Of a stretch of 64,000 nt of DNA, positions 8,866 through 16,888 are shown in pieces. Position 1 is the stretch's first letter. Every line of letters begins with the position of its first letter. The notes beneath the pieces are model-generated. The model did not search any database, was not told the origin of the DNA, and saw only the letters and a list, made by a program, of their open reading frames with translations. The position numbers were made by a program, and so were the translations under genes. The stretch covers positions 2,666,001-2,730,000 of the forward strand of contig NZ_CP045119.1 of assembly GCF_011492945.1 (NCBI RefSeq), given 5' to 3'. This stretch comes from Rubrobacter tropicus (GTDB lineage: Bacteria > Actinomycetota > Rubrobacteria > Rubrobacterales > Rubrobacteraceae).

Positions 8866-9906
8866 CTACCCTTCTATGCTTCGATTGTCGGCCATGATGG
8901 CTTCCGCCACCTCCCAAAGCCGCGGGAGAAACGCCTCGACCCGTTCGCCGCGCCGCTCGAGATCGCCAAACGAGGTTATCCCGAGGTCGGCCAGCAGGCA
9001 CCGAAATCCGGGGTCGAACGCCTCCTTCGTCTCCGGTGGCGCGTCGTGGTGGAGGACTTTTTGGCACCGCGCGTAGGTGGCGACGATCCAGAACACGGCC
9101 TCCCGATGAAGGCCGTGCTCGATCAGCTCCCGGCTCCCGTCGATGGCGACCGGGCGTCCGACGTCGCTGATGTCGGCGGCGAAAAAGAAGGGCGTCTCCA
9201 CAACCGTCTTTGCCGCGTCGAACGCATCGGCGAGCGAGGCGAGGTGACGCCCTGTCCGCTCCCGGCTCATTCGGGCGCAGCCCAGAAGATCCAGTAGTGA
9301 CTCGTGGAAGTCCGGGCGGCCGTATTCCGCGAGGAGCTCCCGCACCGCCTCGTACCTCCGCCGCACGGTCGGGTTCTTCAGGCCGGCCGCGAGCAGCACG
9401 TTGGCCGTGTTGCCCGTTGCGAACAGCCAGGCGGTTACCCCGTCGTGGAAGGGAGCGCGCCCGTCCAGCGACCGAAGGTGCCTGAATATCTTGCCCCGGA
9501 CGCCCTCGCAGCGCTTTCTTACCCACCGGCGTTGGGCGTACTCCCCGGACACTGCCCTCTGGAGCTCGGCCAACCGGCCCGACGGGTCCGAGATGATACC
9601 CGGAGTCCTGAAGCTCCCCGCCAACTCGGGAAGCCCCAGGATCGTCTCCGGCGACCGGAACTGCTCGTCCGGAAGGTAAGACACTTCTAGCAGCGCCCCC
9701 AGGTAGCGGAACTTCCCGGGCCTGGCACTCGATTCGGGGTCCTCGAGGACCACCATCACGTCCACGTCGGAGGTCGCGGGCAGCACCGCGCCCTCGGGCA
9801 GCCAGTTGGTCGAGCCGTGGAGGAAGGCGCCGCGGAAGCCCGGAAGCCCGGCGGCTTCCTCGACCACCCACCTCCGCGCCGCGTCCCTGGCATCACCGAC
9901 GATCAT
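8866..9906 (-). CDS. Nucleotidyltransferase-superfamily protein
   Basis: This 346-residue protein has the minimal nucleotidyltransferase signature near residues 29-52: HGSTNW followed by DVDVMVV. That is the GS..DxD arrangement of the pol-beta superfamily, which transfers nucleotides to small molecules, proteins or RNA. The remainder is helical with no motif I recognise. It lies 15 nt downstream of a PhyH gene and upstream of two GH4 genes, so it may be cotranscribed with sugar catabolism genes. An aminoglycoside-adenylyltransferase-like role is possible but not supported by any specific motif. The acceptor is unknown. Confidence 0.72.
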   Translation of the reverse strand: MIVGDARDAARRWVVEEAAGLPGFRGAFLHGSTNWLPEGAVLPATSDVDVMVVLEDPESSARPGKFRYLGALLEVSYLPDEQFRSPETILGLPELAGSFRTPGIISDPSGRLAELQRAVSGEYAQRRWVRKRCEGVRGKIFRHLRSLDGRAPFHDGVTAWLFATGNTANVLLAAGLKNPTVRRRYEAVRELLAEYGRPDFHESLLDLLGCARMSRERTGRHLASLADAFDAAKTVVETPFFFAADISDVGRPVAIDGSRELIEHGLHREAVFWIVATYARCQKVLHHDAPPETKEAFDPGFRCLLADLGITSFGDLERRGERVEAFLPRLWEVAEAIMADNRSIEG

Positions 9907-9921
9907 GGGCCAGGATCTCCC

Positions 9922-10728
9922 CTAGTGCACCCCTGCGTCTTCCGTCCCGCAAGGCCCGCCGCCGACGCTCTCGCCGAGCTTCACCTCTTCTCCGCCCATC
10001 GTGAGGATCGGGCGGTACCACTTCGAGATCCTCTCGGAAGACCTCCCAACGTAGTGGCAGATGAAGGAGCGGCGGAAACGGTCCTCCGTCCTGTTTGGCT
10101 GCGAGCCGTGAACGAGCTGCCCGTTGAAGAAGAGCACATCCCCCGGTTCCATAACGACCGGCACGGCTTCCAGACCTTCCGGGACGGGGACGAAGTCGCG
10201 GGTGAAGGAGACGCCGGTATCGGCCTCCTCGGGGCAGAAGAGGTCGATGTCGTGGGTACCCGGGACGACTTCGAGGCAACCGTTCTCCTCGTCGGCTCGG
10301 TCGAGGGCGACCCAGGCGGCGATGCAGGTGCCGGGCTCCACCTTGAGGTAGAAGTTGTCCTGGTGGAGCGCCTGCCCCTTCGCGCCGGCGGGCTTGAAGT
10401 ACATCATGCTCTGCGCCGCGAGCGGCTCCTCGCCGAAGAGCCCGGTAAGCACTTCACCGATCCGGTCGTCGAGCAGGTAACGGAGCGCCGTCTCGTTTAC
10501 CCGGTGCGGGTGCATCATGCGCGGGTAGAGCTTGAGCACGTCACCGTCTGCCTCTTCGGGGCTCGCCGGCTCGAAACAGCCGGGGATCGGGCCTCCCGCG
10601 TGCATCCGCATGAAGTCGTCCAACAACCCCCGCACCTCTTCCGGCGCGAATAGACCCCTCGACACGAGGTAGCCGTTCTCGTGGAAGCTCCGGGCCTGCT
10701 CCGGCTCTGAACGCTGCCTGGTCTCCAT
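9922..10728 (-). CDS. Phytanoyl-CoA dioxygenase (PhyH) family protein
   Basis: This 268-residue Fe(II)/2-oxoglutarate dioxygenase starts at ATG 10728 behind GGGAGAGAGGG. An in-frame extension to 10806 exists but looks non-coding. The iron HxD motif is in ALHQDNFYL near residue 125. The distal histidine and arginine are in LVHGSQPNRTEDRFRRSF near residue 220. A C-terminal serine/glycine tail follows. It is the first gene of the PhyH-nucleotidyltransferase-GH4-GH4-PhyH run and is divergent from an AraC regulator 95 bp away, which probably controls it. Confidence 0.88.
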   Translation of the reverse strand: METRQRSEPEQARSFHENGYLVSRGLFAPEEVRGLLDDFMRMHAGGPIPGCFEPASPEEADGDVLKLYPRMMHPHRVNETALRYLLDDRIGEVLTGLFGEEPLAAQSMMYFKPAGAKGQALHQDNFYLKVEPGTCIAAWVALDRADEENGCLEVVPGTHDIDLFCPEEADTGVSFTRDFVPVPEGLEAVPVVMEPGDVLFFNGQLVHGSQPNRTEDRFRRSFICHYVGRSSERISKWYRPILTMGGEEVKLGESVGGGPCGTEDAGVH

Positions 10729-10811
10729 GAATCCCTCTCTCCCGCCTTCGTTGCCCGAAATGCTAGCGTCGGAGCCTCCGGGGTTGAATAGTCCCAACGG
10801 CTGCAAAGATG

Positions 10812-10817
10812 TACTAT
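10812..10817 (+). promoter_or_regulatory. -10 box of a probable leaderless AraC transcript
   Basis: TACTAT lies 6 nt before ATG 10824, and no ribosome site precedes that ATG. In actinobacteria a TANNNT box at this distance usually places the transcript start on the A of ATG. An inverted pair GTTG/CAAC at 10783-10798 lies between the divergent genes and may be an operator. Confidence 0.5.
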
Positions 10818-10823
10818 CCTGCT

Positions 10824-11651
10824 ATGAATTCCGACACGGAGCCGGCCCCTGGTCCCTATCCCCCGCCCGGAGTGCTGGTCGCCGGGCACTTCCGGGAGGA
10901 GTTTGGCTACAGGGTGCGCCGCCCCGGCGGTTCGGGCAACTGGCTGCTGACTTACACGCTCGGCGGGCGGGGTCTCTTCCGCCAGCCGGGGGCGAGCCTC
11001 TCCGCCGGTCCGGGGGACGTGGTCCTGCTGGAGCCCGGCGCCGCGCAGGACTACTCGGTGCCGGAGGGCAATCACTGGGAGTTCGTGTGGGCCCACTTCC
11101 AGCCTCGGATGGGGTGGTCGGAGTGGCTGCGGTTACCGGCGGCCGGGGAGGGCCTGTACCTCTCGCGGCTGGAGGACCCGCGGTCCCGCGGGCGCGTGAG
11201 GGGCGCGTTCTTCGGGCTGCTCGCCGACGCCCTCCCGGGACGCGGGCTGCAGGAAGAGCTGGCGCTCAACGGTCTCGAAGAGGTGTTGCTCGTCGCCGTG
11301 CGGGAGGCGGATAGCGCCGGAGAGCGCGGGATGGACGGGCGCGTGCGGCGGGTCCTGGCCTTGATCTCCGCGGACCCGGCCTCGCGCCACGACGTCCCCT
11401 CCCTCGCGCGGGCGGTCGCGCTCTCCCCCTCGCGCCTCGCGCACCTCTTCAAAGAGGAGACAGGCGGCTCGGTGATGGGCACCGTGCTTGCACTCAGGCT
11501 GCGTCAGGCGGCGCGGCTGCTCGAGCACACGGCCGGGAGCGTCAAAGACGTCTCGGAGCAGACCGGCTTCGAGTCCCCCTACTACTTTAGCCGCCGGTTC
11601 AGGCAGCACTACGGGGTGAGCCCGCGCCAGTACAGGCAGCAGAGGGTGTAG
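10824..11651 (+). CDS. AraC family transcriptional regulator
   Basis: This regulator of about 275 residues has an N-terminal cupin-like sugar-sensing domain (residues 20-100, with RPGGSGNWLLTYT and PGDVVLLEPG) and a C-terminal AraC double helix-turn-helix. The first helix pair is seen in SLARAVALSPSRLAHLFKEE and the second in KDVSEQTGFESPYYFSRRF. I chose ATG 10824 over ATG 10809 because a -10 box occupies 10812-10817. It faces away from the PhyH/GH4 run and is the likely local activator, inducer unknown. Confidence 0.9.
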   Translation: MNSDTEPAPGPYPPPGVLVAGHFREEFGYRVRRPGGSGNWLLTYTLGGRGLFRQPGASLSAGPGDVVLLEPGAAQDYSVPEGNHWEFVWAHFQPRMGWSEWLRLPAAGEGLYLSRLEDPRSRGRVRGAFFGLLADALPGRGLQEELALNGLEEVLLVAVREADSAGERGMDGRVRRVLALISADPASRHDVPSLARAVALSPSRLAHLFKEETGGSVMGTVLALRLRQAARLLEHTAGSVKDVSEQTGFESPYYFSRRFRQHYGVSPRQYRQQRV

Positions 11652-11726
11652 GTTTCGGGCATCAGGTTCTTCTGATATCTGTAGACCGGTGCGTAAGGCC
11701 CCTCGATTCGCTGACGACCGAGCTTC

Positions 11727-13289
11727 CTACGCAGGTGGCTCGGGGTTACCGGGGGCTGCGCCGAGCTTCAGGGTCTTCTTCTCGTTTTGCCACCTGACCG
11801 TGATCTCCAGGGGGATGGACGAGTCTGCTTCTATTCGGGGCTCTTCGGCGGTAGAGGTTCTGGGGGCGCAGGAGAGGTTCAGGGAGGCTTGGGGGCCGAA
11901 CGGGTAGCGCCGGACGCCGTGCCTTTCGAGGAGCCTGACGTCCCAGATCAGGCGGGAGTTCGGAACGTCGGCCCGCAGCCCGAAGACGTACTCGAGGAGG
12001 CCCGCGACGGGCGCGAGGCCGCTCCAGCCGACGAAGTCGGGCCTCGCGGGTTCGCCCGGCGCCGCGTCCTCGGGCGCGTAGTTCTCCCAGACGGTGCCGG
12101 TCTCACCGAAGACGCGGACCACGTTGTCCAGGTGGTTGCTGGCTATGTCGTGGGTGAGGGCGTGGCAGCCCACACGTTCGAGGCCACGTAAAACCATGTA
12201 GTTCGTCGGCGGCCACACGCCGCCGAGCCAGTATCCGCCGTCGGGACGGTACTCTGGGTGATCCGCAGAGATGGAGGGTACCCGGTGCGCGCGACGGAAC
12301 TCGTCCTTCCTCTCCAGGTGGGCGACGAACCGTTCCAGCCGCTCCTCGGGGACCACGCCGGCGAGGAGCGCCCAGTAGCCGCCGACGGTTTTGAGCTCGG
12401 AGAGCGTTCCGTCGGGGAAGGCGTCGTGGTAGAAGGCGGTCTCCTCGTTCCAGAGCCGGTCGTTCGCCGCGCGGGTCAGCCGGTCCCGTTCGTCGCGCAG
12501 GTCTCCTACTGCTTCTTCGTGGCCCAGTACCCCGCCCATCTTCACCAGCAAGTCCGCGGAGAGCGTCTGTTGGAGGCAGGCGTCGATCCAGACGAGGTGG
12601 GCGTGGTGGAGGATGCGCTCCGGCCAGCCTCGTTCGTCTTCGATCTCCCTCTCGGGGAAGCGGGGCTGGTTGTCCATGCCCGATCCGAGGCCCGTCGTCC
12701 AGTACGTGCCGTCGGGCCAGGTGCGGTACCGCCTGAGCCAGCGGTGGTAGGCGACCAGGACGGGGAAAACGCTGGCGAGGCGTTCGCGGTCACCACTCGT
12801 CGCGTAATGTTCCCACTCCGTCCAGGGCATCACGTTCGGGCCCGTGCCCGCCGGGTCGAAGCGCTGGAAGCGGTCGCGGCCGTCCTCGACCCCGATCTCC
12901 CGGCAGATAAAGCCGTCGGGGTGCTGCTTCGCGTACAGGTTGTCCAGCGTGCGCTGGAAATCGAAGGCGCGGGAGCCGTAGCGGGCGAAGAGCAGGATAA
13001 ACGCCGAGTCCCACATAAAGAGACAGTCGTTAAAGGCCGTGTCTATGAAGTTCGCGACGAAACCGCTACCGGGCGCGGGCCGGCGGAGGTTCCCGAAAGC
13101 CAGCTCCCACGCCTTCCAGTAGCAGGCTATCGAGCGGTCGTGGCCCTCCCAGAAAGGCGCGGGGAGGAGGTCCTTCGCGCCTTCGAACGTTGGCGGGGGA
13201 ACGTCCTCCGGTTCCATCTCGCGGAAGACGTTCTCCCTGGCAAGCGGCTCCTCCAGGTGCGTGTCGTAGTAGCCGTCGGGGCCTCGCAC
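11727..13289 (-). CDS. GH63/MGH1-like (alpha/alpha)6 glycoside hydrolase
   Basis: This 520-residue protein resembles the mannosylglycerate hydrolase-like and GH63 clan of inverting (alpha/alpha)6-barrel glycosidases. Conserved blocks are LFMWDSAF near residue 95, GLGSGMDNQPRF near residue 205 (likely catalytic aspartate), GGYWLGGVWPPTNY near residue 360, and TVWENY near residue 405 (likely catalytic glutamate). The short C-terminal region is beta-rich. There is no signal peptide, so it acts in the cytoplasm. It starts at GTG 13289, 13 nt after the permease stop, as the last gene of the second importer operon. Substrate could be an alpha-linked disaccharide or glycosyl-glycerate. Confidence 0.85.
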   Translation of the reverse strand: MRGPDGYYDTHLEEPLARENVFREMEPEDVPPPTFEGAKDLLPAPFWEGHDRSIACYWKAWELAFGNLRRPAPGSGFVANFIDTAFNDCLFMWDSAFILLFARYGSRAFDFQRTLDNLYAKQHPDGFICREIGVEDGRDRFQRFDPAGTGPNVMPWTEWEHYATSGDRERLASVFPVLVAYHRWLRRYRTWPDGTYWTTGLGSGMDNQPRFPEREIEDERGWPERILHHAHLVWIDACLQQTLSADLLVKMGGVLGHEEAVGDLRDERDRLTRAANDRLWNEETAFYHDAFPDGTLSELKTVGGYWALLAGVVPEERLERFVAHLERKDEFRRAHRVPSISADHPEYRPDGGYWLGGVWPPTNYMVLRGLERVGCHALTHDIASNHLDNVVRVFGETGTVWENYAPEDAAPGEPARPDFVGWSGLAPVAGLLEYVFGLRADVPNSRLIWDVRLLERHGVRRYPFGPQASLNLSCAPRTSTAEEPRIEADSSIPLEITVRWQNEKKTLKLGAAPGNPEPPA

Positions 13290-13302
13290 CGGGAAGGTCG
13301 GG

Positions 13303-14214
13303 CTACTGCTTCATGCCGGTCGTGGCTATGCCTTCGATAATCTGGCGCTGGCCGATGATGTACACGATCAGGACCGGGATTATCGAGATCGCCGACCCGG
13401 CCATGAGCAGAGCGAAGTCCGTGGTGTACTGGCCCCGGAAGAAGTTGATGGCGAGCGGCACCGTGTAGTTCTCGACGCTGTTCAGGAAGATAAGCGGCCT
13501 GAAGAAGTTGTTCCACTGGAAGAGGAACGTGAAGATCCCGAACGCGGCGAGGGCTGGCCTTATCAGCGGCATGATTATCCGCCAGTAGATAGTCCAGCGG
13601 TTCGCCCCGTCCACGATCGCCGCCTCCTCGAGGTCTATCGGTAGGCCTTTTATGAACTGCCGCAGCAGGAAGACGCCGAAGGCGTTGAACAGGGCGTAGG
13701 GGATGATGAGCGAGAAGAGCGTGTCTATCAGGCCGAGGTTGCGCATGATTATGTAGAGCGGGATGATCGTCACCTGCTCTGGGACCATAAGCGTGGCCAG
13801 GAAGAGCATGAAGAGCGTCTTGCGGAAAGGGAACTCTATGCGGGCGAACGCGTAGGCGGCCATCGAGCACGTGAGCAGGTTCGCCAGCACCACGGTGACG
13901 GTCACGATGGCGCTGTTCATGTAGCCGGTGGAGAACGGCACGGAGTTCCAGGCGTTGACGTAGTTCTGGAACACGAACGGGTTGGGGATCCAGTTCGGCG
14001 GTATCTGGTAGAGCTGGCCGAGGTCCTTGACCGAGCCAAGGAGCATCCACGCGAAGGGCAGGATCATTATGATCGAGCCCAACGTCACGGCGAGGTACAG
14101 CAGCGCCGTCCCGACGAGGCGGGCGCCCCGCCCAGTCTCCACGGGGCCGGAGGCGCTCGCTGGCGGTGAGTTCCGCTCTTCTGCCAGGTTTTCCGGTGTC
14201 GTCACGCTTGCCAC
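13303..14214 (-). CDS. Carbohydrate ABC transporter permease, MalG type
   Basis: This 303-residue inner-membrane permease starts at GTG 14214, 7 nt behind a strong GAGGAGG. It has a cytoplasmic N-terminus of about 30 residues, a first membrane segment around residues 32-55 (LLYLAVTLGSIIMILPFAWMLL, shortened), and a coupling loop LEEAAIVDGANRWTIYW near residue 200. It pairs with the MalF-type permease 26 nt upstream and precedes the GH63-like glycosidase. Confidence 0.93.
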   Translation of the reverse strand: MASVTTPENLAEERNSPPASASGPVETGRGARLVGTALLYLAVTLGSIIMILPFAWMLLGSVKDLGQLYQIPPNWIPNPFVFQNYVNAWNSVPFSTGYMNSAIVTVTVVLANLLTCSMAAYAFARIEFPFRKTLFMLFLATLMVPEQVTIIPLYIIMRNLGLIDTLFSLIIPYALFNAFGVFLLRQFIKGLPIDLEEAAIVDGANRWTIYWRIIMPLIRPALAAFGIFTFLFQWNNFFRPLIFLNSVENYTVPLAINFFRGQYTTDFALLMAGSAISIIPVLIVYIIGQRQIIEGIATTGMKQ

Positions 14215-14240
14215 GGTCTACCTCCTCTCTCGTCTCGGAC

Positions 14241-15152
14241 TCAGTCGTAGTGGACCCAGCGGCGTTGGATCCTGAATTGCAGAAGGGTGAACATCAGGAT
14301 CAGGGCGAACAGGATCACGGCGACCGCTGAGCTCCTGCCGTAGACGAAGTCCACGAAGGCGAGGTCGCGCAGGTAGGTGACCATCGTGACGGCGGAGTTG
14401 GCAGGCCCCCCGTCGAACGTCATGATGAAGACCTGGTCGAAGACCTGGAAAGAGTTGATGATGGCGATGACGAAGATAAAGAACGTGGTCGGGGAGAGGA
14501 GCGGCAGCGTGATGCTCCAGAAGATCTGCCACCGGTTCGCCCCGTCTATCTTGGCCGCCTCGTAGAAGACGGCGGGGATGCCCTGCAACCCGGCCAAGAA
14601 GATGACTATGTTGAACCCCATGCCGAGCCAGACGCTCATGATCGCTATGGACGGCATGACGTAGTTGGGGTCGAGCATCCACTGCGGGCCCGTCACGCCG
14701 AACCACACCTGCAGGTAGGTGTTGATGAGGCCGAAGTCCGGGTTGTACACCCACAGCCACACGACGCCGGCGGAGACGGCGCTGGTGACGACGGGCGCGA
14801 AGTAGAGCACGCGGAAGAAGTTCTTGAACCGCAGCTTGTTGAGCGCCAGCGCGGCCATCAGGGAGAGGATGACGGTCGTCGGCACCGTCATGGCCGTGTA
14901 GTAGACGGTGTTTGACAGGGCGTTCAAAAAGTCCGGGTTCGTGAGCTCGGTGGCGTAGTTGGAGAGGCCCACGAACGTCCTGTCCCCGAGGCCGTCCCAC
15001 TCGAGCAGGCTGAGCACCAGCACGTAGCCCAGCGGGTAGAGCACGAACACGAGCACCCCGAAAAGCTGCGGCAGGATAAAGAAATACCCCCACCCGATGT
15101 CGCCCCTGCGTTGCCTGCTGAGCTTGCCCGTTGTCTTTACCGCGCTACTCAC
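14241..15152 (-). CDS. Carbohydrate ABC transporter permease, MalF type
   Basis: This 303-residue protein is the other permease of the second CUT1 importer. It starts at GTG 15152 behind GAAGGGGAG. The first membrane segment is at about residues 22-45 (FFILPQLFGVLVFVLYPLGY) and the coupling loop FYEAAKIDGANRWQIFW is near residue 205. It follows the binding-protein gene by 81 nt. Confidence 0.93.
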   Translation of the reverse strand: MSSAVKTTGKLSRQRRGDIGWGYFFILPQLFGVLVFVLYPLGYVLVLSLLEWDGLGDRTFVGLSNYATELTNPDFLNALSNTVYYTAMTVPTTVILSLMAALALNKLRFKNFFRVLYFAPVVTSAVSAGVVWLWVYNPDFGLINTYLQVWFGVTGPQWMLDPNYVMPSIAIMSVWLGMGFNIVIFLAGLQGIPAVFYEAAKIDGANRWQIFWSITLPLLSPTTFFIFVIAIINSFQVFDQVFIMTFDGGPANSAVTMVTYLRDLAFVDFVYGRSSAVAVILFALILMFTLLQFRIQRRWVHYD

Positions 15153-15233
15153 TTGCGCTCCCCTTCTTCGAGATCCGCCGGTTCAGGAACGTGGGGAGAC
15201 CCGCGCCTCCCCACCCCAAAGGACCATCCTCGG

Positions 15234-16565
15234 CTATCCGTTCCTGTTCTCCTCGATCCTCTGGTTGATGGTCTGGGCCGCGCCGTCGAGCGTCGCCTGC
15301 ACGTCGCCCGGCGCGTTCTTGAGCCAGAGTTCTTTCTCGAAGAGGTCCTGGATGTCCTCGGGGAGGCCGGGCACGGTGAGGTCCGCGTAACCGACGATGC
15401 CGGAGTCGCGGACGTCGAGGAAGTACTGGGAGCCTTCGGGATCGCTCCCCTTGGTCACCAGGTCGTCGGCGCCCTGAAGGACGGAGGGAACGGCGTTGCC
15501 CGACTCCTGCAGCCTGAAGCTCTGGCCCTCCGGGCCCGTGAAGTTGGTCAGGAACTCGAAGGCCGCCTTCTCGTTCTCGGTCTGGTTGTTCATGACCATG
15601 TAAGCCGTGGCGACCCACCCGGGCTCCATGTCGTTGTCCGTGTTCGTCGGGAAAGGAACCACGTCGTACTCGAGGCTTGTGTTCTGCTTGAAGACGGGCA
15701 AGACCCACCGGCCCGCCTGCACGAACGCGGCCCGGTTCGAGTTGAACTGGGCGTCCGAGGTCTGCCCCGTCGGCAGGTTCCCGGCGTAGGTGAAGGCCCC
15801 GCTCTCGATGTTGTCGTACATCCACTGGAAGGCCTCGACGGACTTCGCATCCTCGTTGAAGACACACGTTTCGCCGTCGAACGGCTTCCCGCCGTTCTGG
15901 CGGCACCAGGAGTAGAACCAGTTGATGCCGTTCTCGAACATGAGGCCGTTGGTGTTTCCGGAGGAGGCGACCTGCTCGGACATCTGGAGCAGGACGTCCC
16001 ACTTCCACTCGCCGCTCTCGTAGATCTGGCGCGGATCGTCGCTGATCCCGGCTTCCTCGAGAACGCCCTTGTTGTACCAGAGGACCGTCGGGTTACAGTC
16101 GACGGTGACGCCGTAGATGGTCCCGTCGTCGAGCCTCGCCGGTCCCCACAACCCGTCCGCGAAATCCTCCGGTTTCGCCGCGCTGTTCGGGCCGTTCATG
16201 AGCTTGTTGAGCGGCTTTATGGTCTCGTTCTTTATGAACTGGGCGACCCAGATGTCGCCGGCGTAGAACGCGTCGGGGGCGGTCCCGCCGTTGAGCTGGG
16301 TCAGGATCTTTGGGTGGTAGTCGTCGTAGATGGGCGTCGGCGTGTAGGTGACCTGGATGTCGGGGTGGTCCTGCATAAACTTGTCGGTGTACTCGCGAAA
16401 GCGCGTGGCCTCACCGGAGTTGGCCCACGAGGCCCAGTCGATCTGCGCGCCCGAAGACCCCCCTCCCCCGCACCCGTAGAGGCCAAGCAAGCTTGCCCCG
16501 GCAACGCCGGCGCCACCCAACCTCAGGAAATCGCGCCGGGTAAACCGGCCACCCGCTCTTTCCAT
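15234..16565 (-). CDS. Extracellular sugar-binding lipoprotein, Tat type
   Basis: This is the binding protein of the second importer, 443 residues from ATG 16565. The in-frame stretch up to 16634 overlaps operator-like sequence and is rejected as coding. It carries a full twin-arginine motif FTRRDFLRLGG followed by a lipobox LYGC, so it is probably exported by Tat and lipidated. The mature protein starts IDWASWANSGEATRFREYTD. Unlike the first importer's binding protein, both arginines are kept. It heads the operon with two permeases and a GH63-like hydrolase and is divergent from an AraC gene. Confidence 0.92.
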   Translation of the reverse strand: MERAGGRFTRRDFLRLGGAGVAGASLLGLYGCGGGGSSGAQIDWASWANSGEATRFREYTDKFMQDHPDIQVTYTPTPIYDDYHPKILTQLNGGTAPDAFYAGDIWVAQFIKNETIKPLNKLMNGPNSAAKPEDFADGLWGPARLDDGTIYGVTVDCNPTVLWYNKGVLEEAGISDDPRQIYESGEWKWDVLLQMSEQVASSGNTNGLMFENGINWFYSWCRQNGGKPFDGETCVFNEDAKSVEAFQWMYDNIESGAFTYAGNLPTGQTSDAQFNSNRAAFVQAGRWVLPVFKQNTSLEYDVVPFPTNTDNDMEPGWVATAYMVMNNQTENEKAAFEFLTNFTGPEGQSFRLQESGNAVPSVLQGADDLVTKGSDPEGSQYFLDVRDSGIVGYADLTVPGLPEDIQDLFEKELWLKNAPGDVQATLDGAAQTINQRIEENRNG

Positions 16566-16594
16566 CGCTATTTGCCCTTTCCCCAGGGGTTGTG

Positions 16595-16661
16595 TCGAAT
16601 CCGATTCAATCCTAGCATTATCGTGCATAAACAATCAATTGGGCGTCCCTTCGAAGGGACG
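16595..16661. promoter_or_regulatory. Operator region between importer operon and AraC gene
   Basis: The 323-nt gap 16566-16888 holds several sites. A perfect 18-bp palindrome CGTCCCTTCGAAGGGACG lies at 16644-16661. A minus-strand -10 box GATAAT lies at 16617-16622, and a near-perfect inverted repeat TCGAATC-C-GATTCAA at 16595-16609 lies just downstream of it, near the transcript start. The palindrome covers the place of the -35 region. This arrangement fits an operator pair controlling the importer. The rest of the gap shows nothing I recognise. Confidence 0.5.
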
Positions 16662-16873
16662 AAGACGCATTCGCAGATGGATCTTGTGCCGATAGTACCT
16701 TCTCTCTACGAAATCCCCCGAAGACCGGCGGTGGTGCGAGAGACGGCCCGCACGAAGTCTCGACGTGTTCATCAGCACCCATGCCCCCGTTCGCCCTCCT
16801 CTCCCCTTACTAGCAGACTACGGTACACGTGCTCTTTCCATAACACTTCCGCGAATCGGGCAACGCGTTCCTG

Positions 16874-16879
16874 TATCCT
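16874..16879 (+). promoter_or_regulatory. -10 box close to AraC start
   Basis: TATCCT lies 9 nt before ATG 16889, with no ribosome-binding site between them, suggesting a leaderless or near-leaderless mRNA. The surrounding CCTGTATCCT resembles the ends of family-A repeats. Confidence 0.4.
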
Positions 16880-16888
16880 AAGATCCCG

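Noticed and set aside
5720-9297. Two long plus-strand open frames opposite the GH4 genes
   Set aside because: They mirror the GH4 reading frames because of high GC at third positions and show no recognisable motif or ribosome site.
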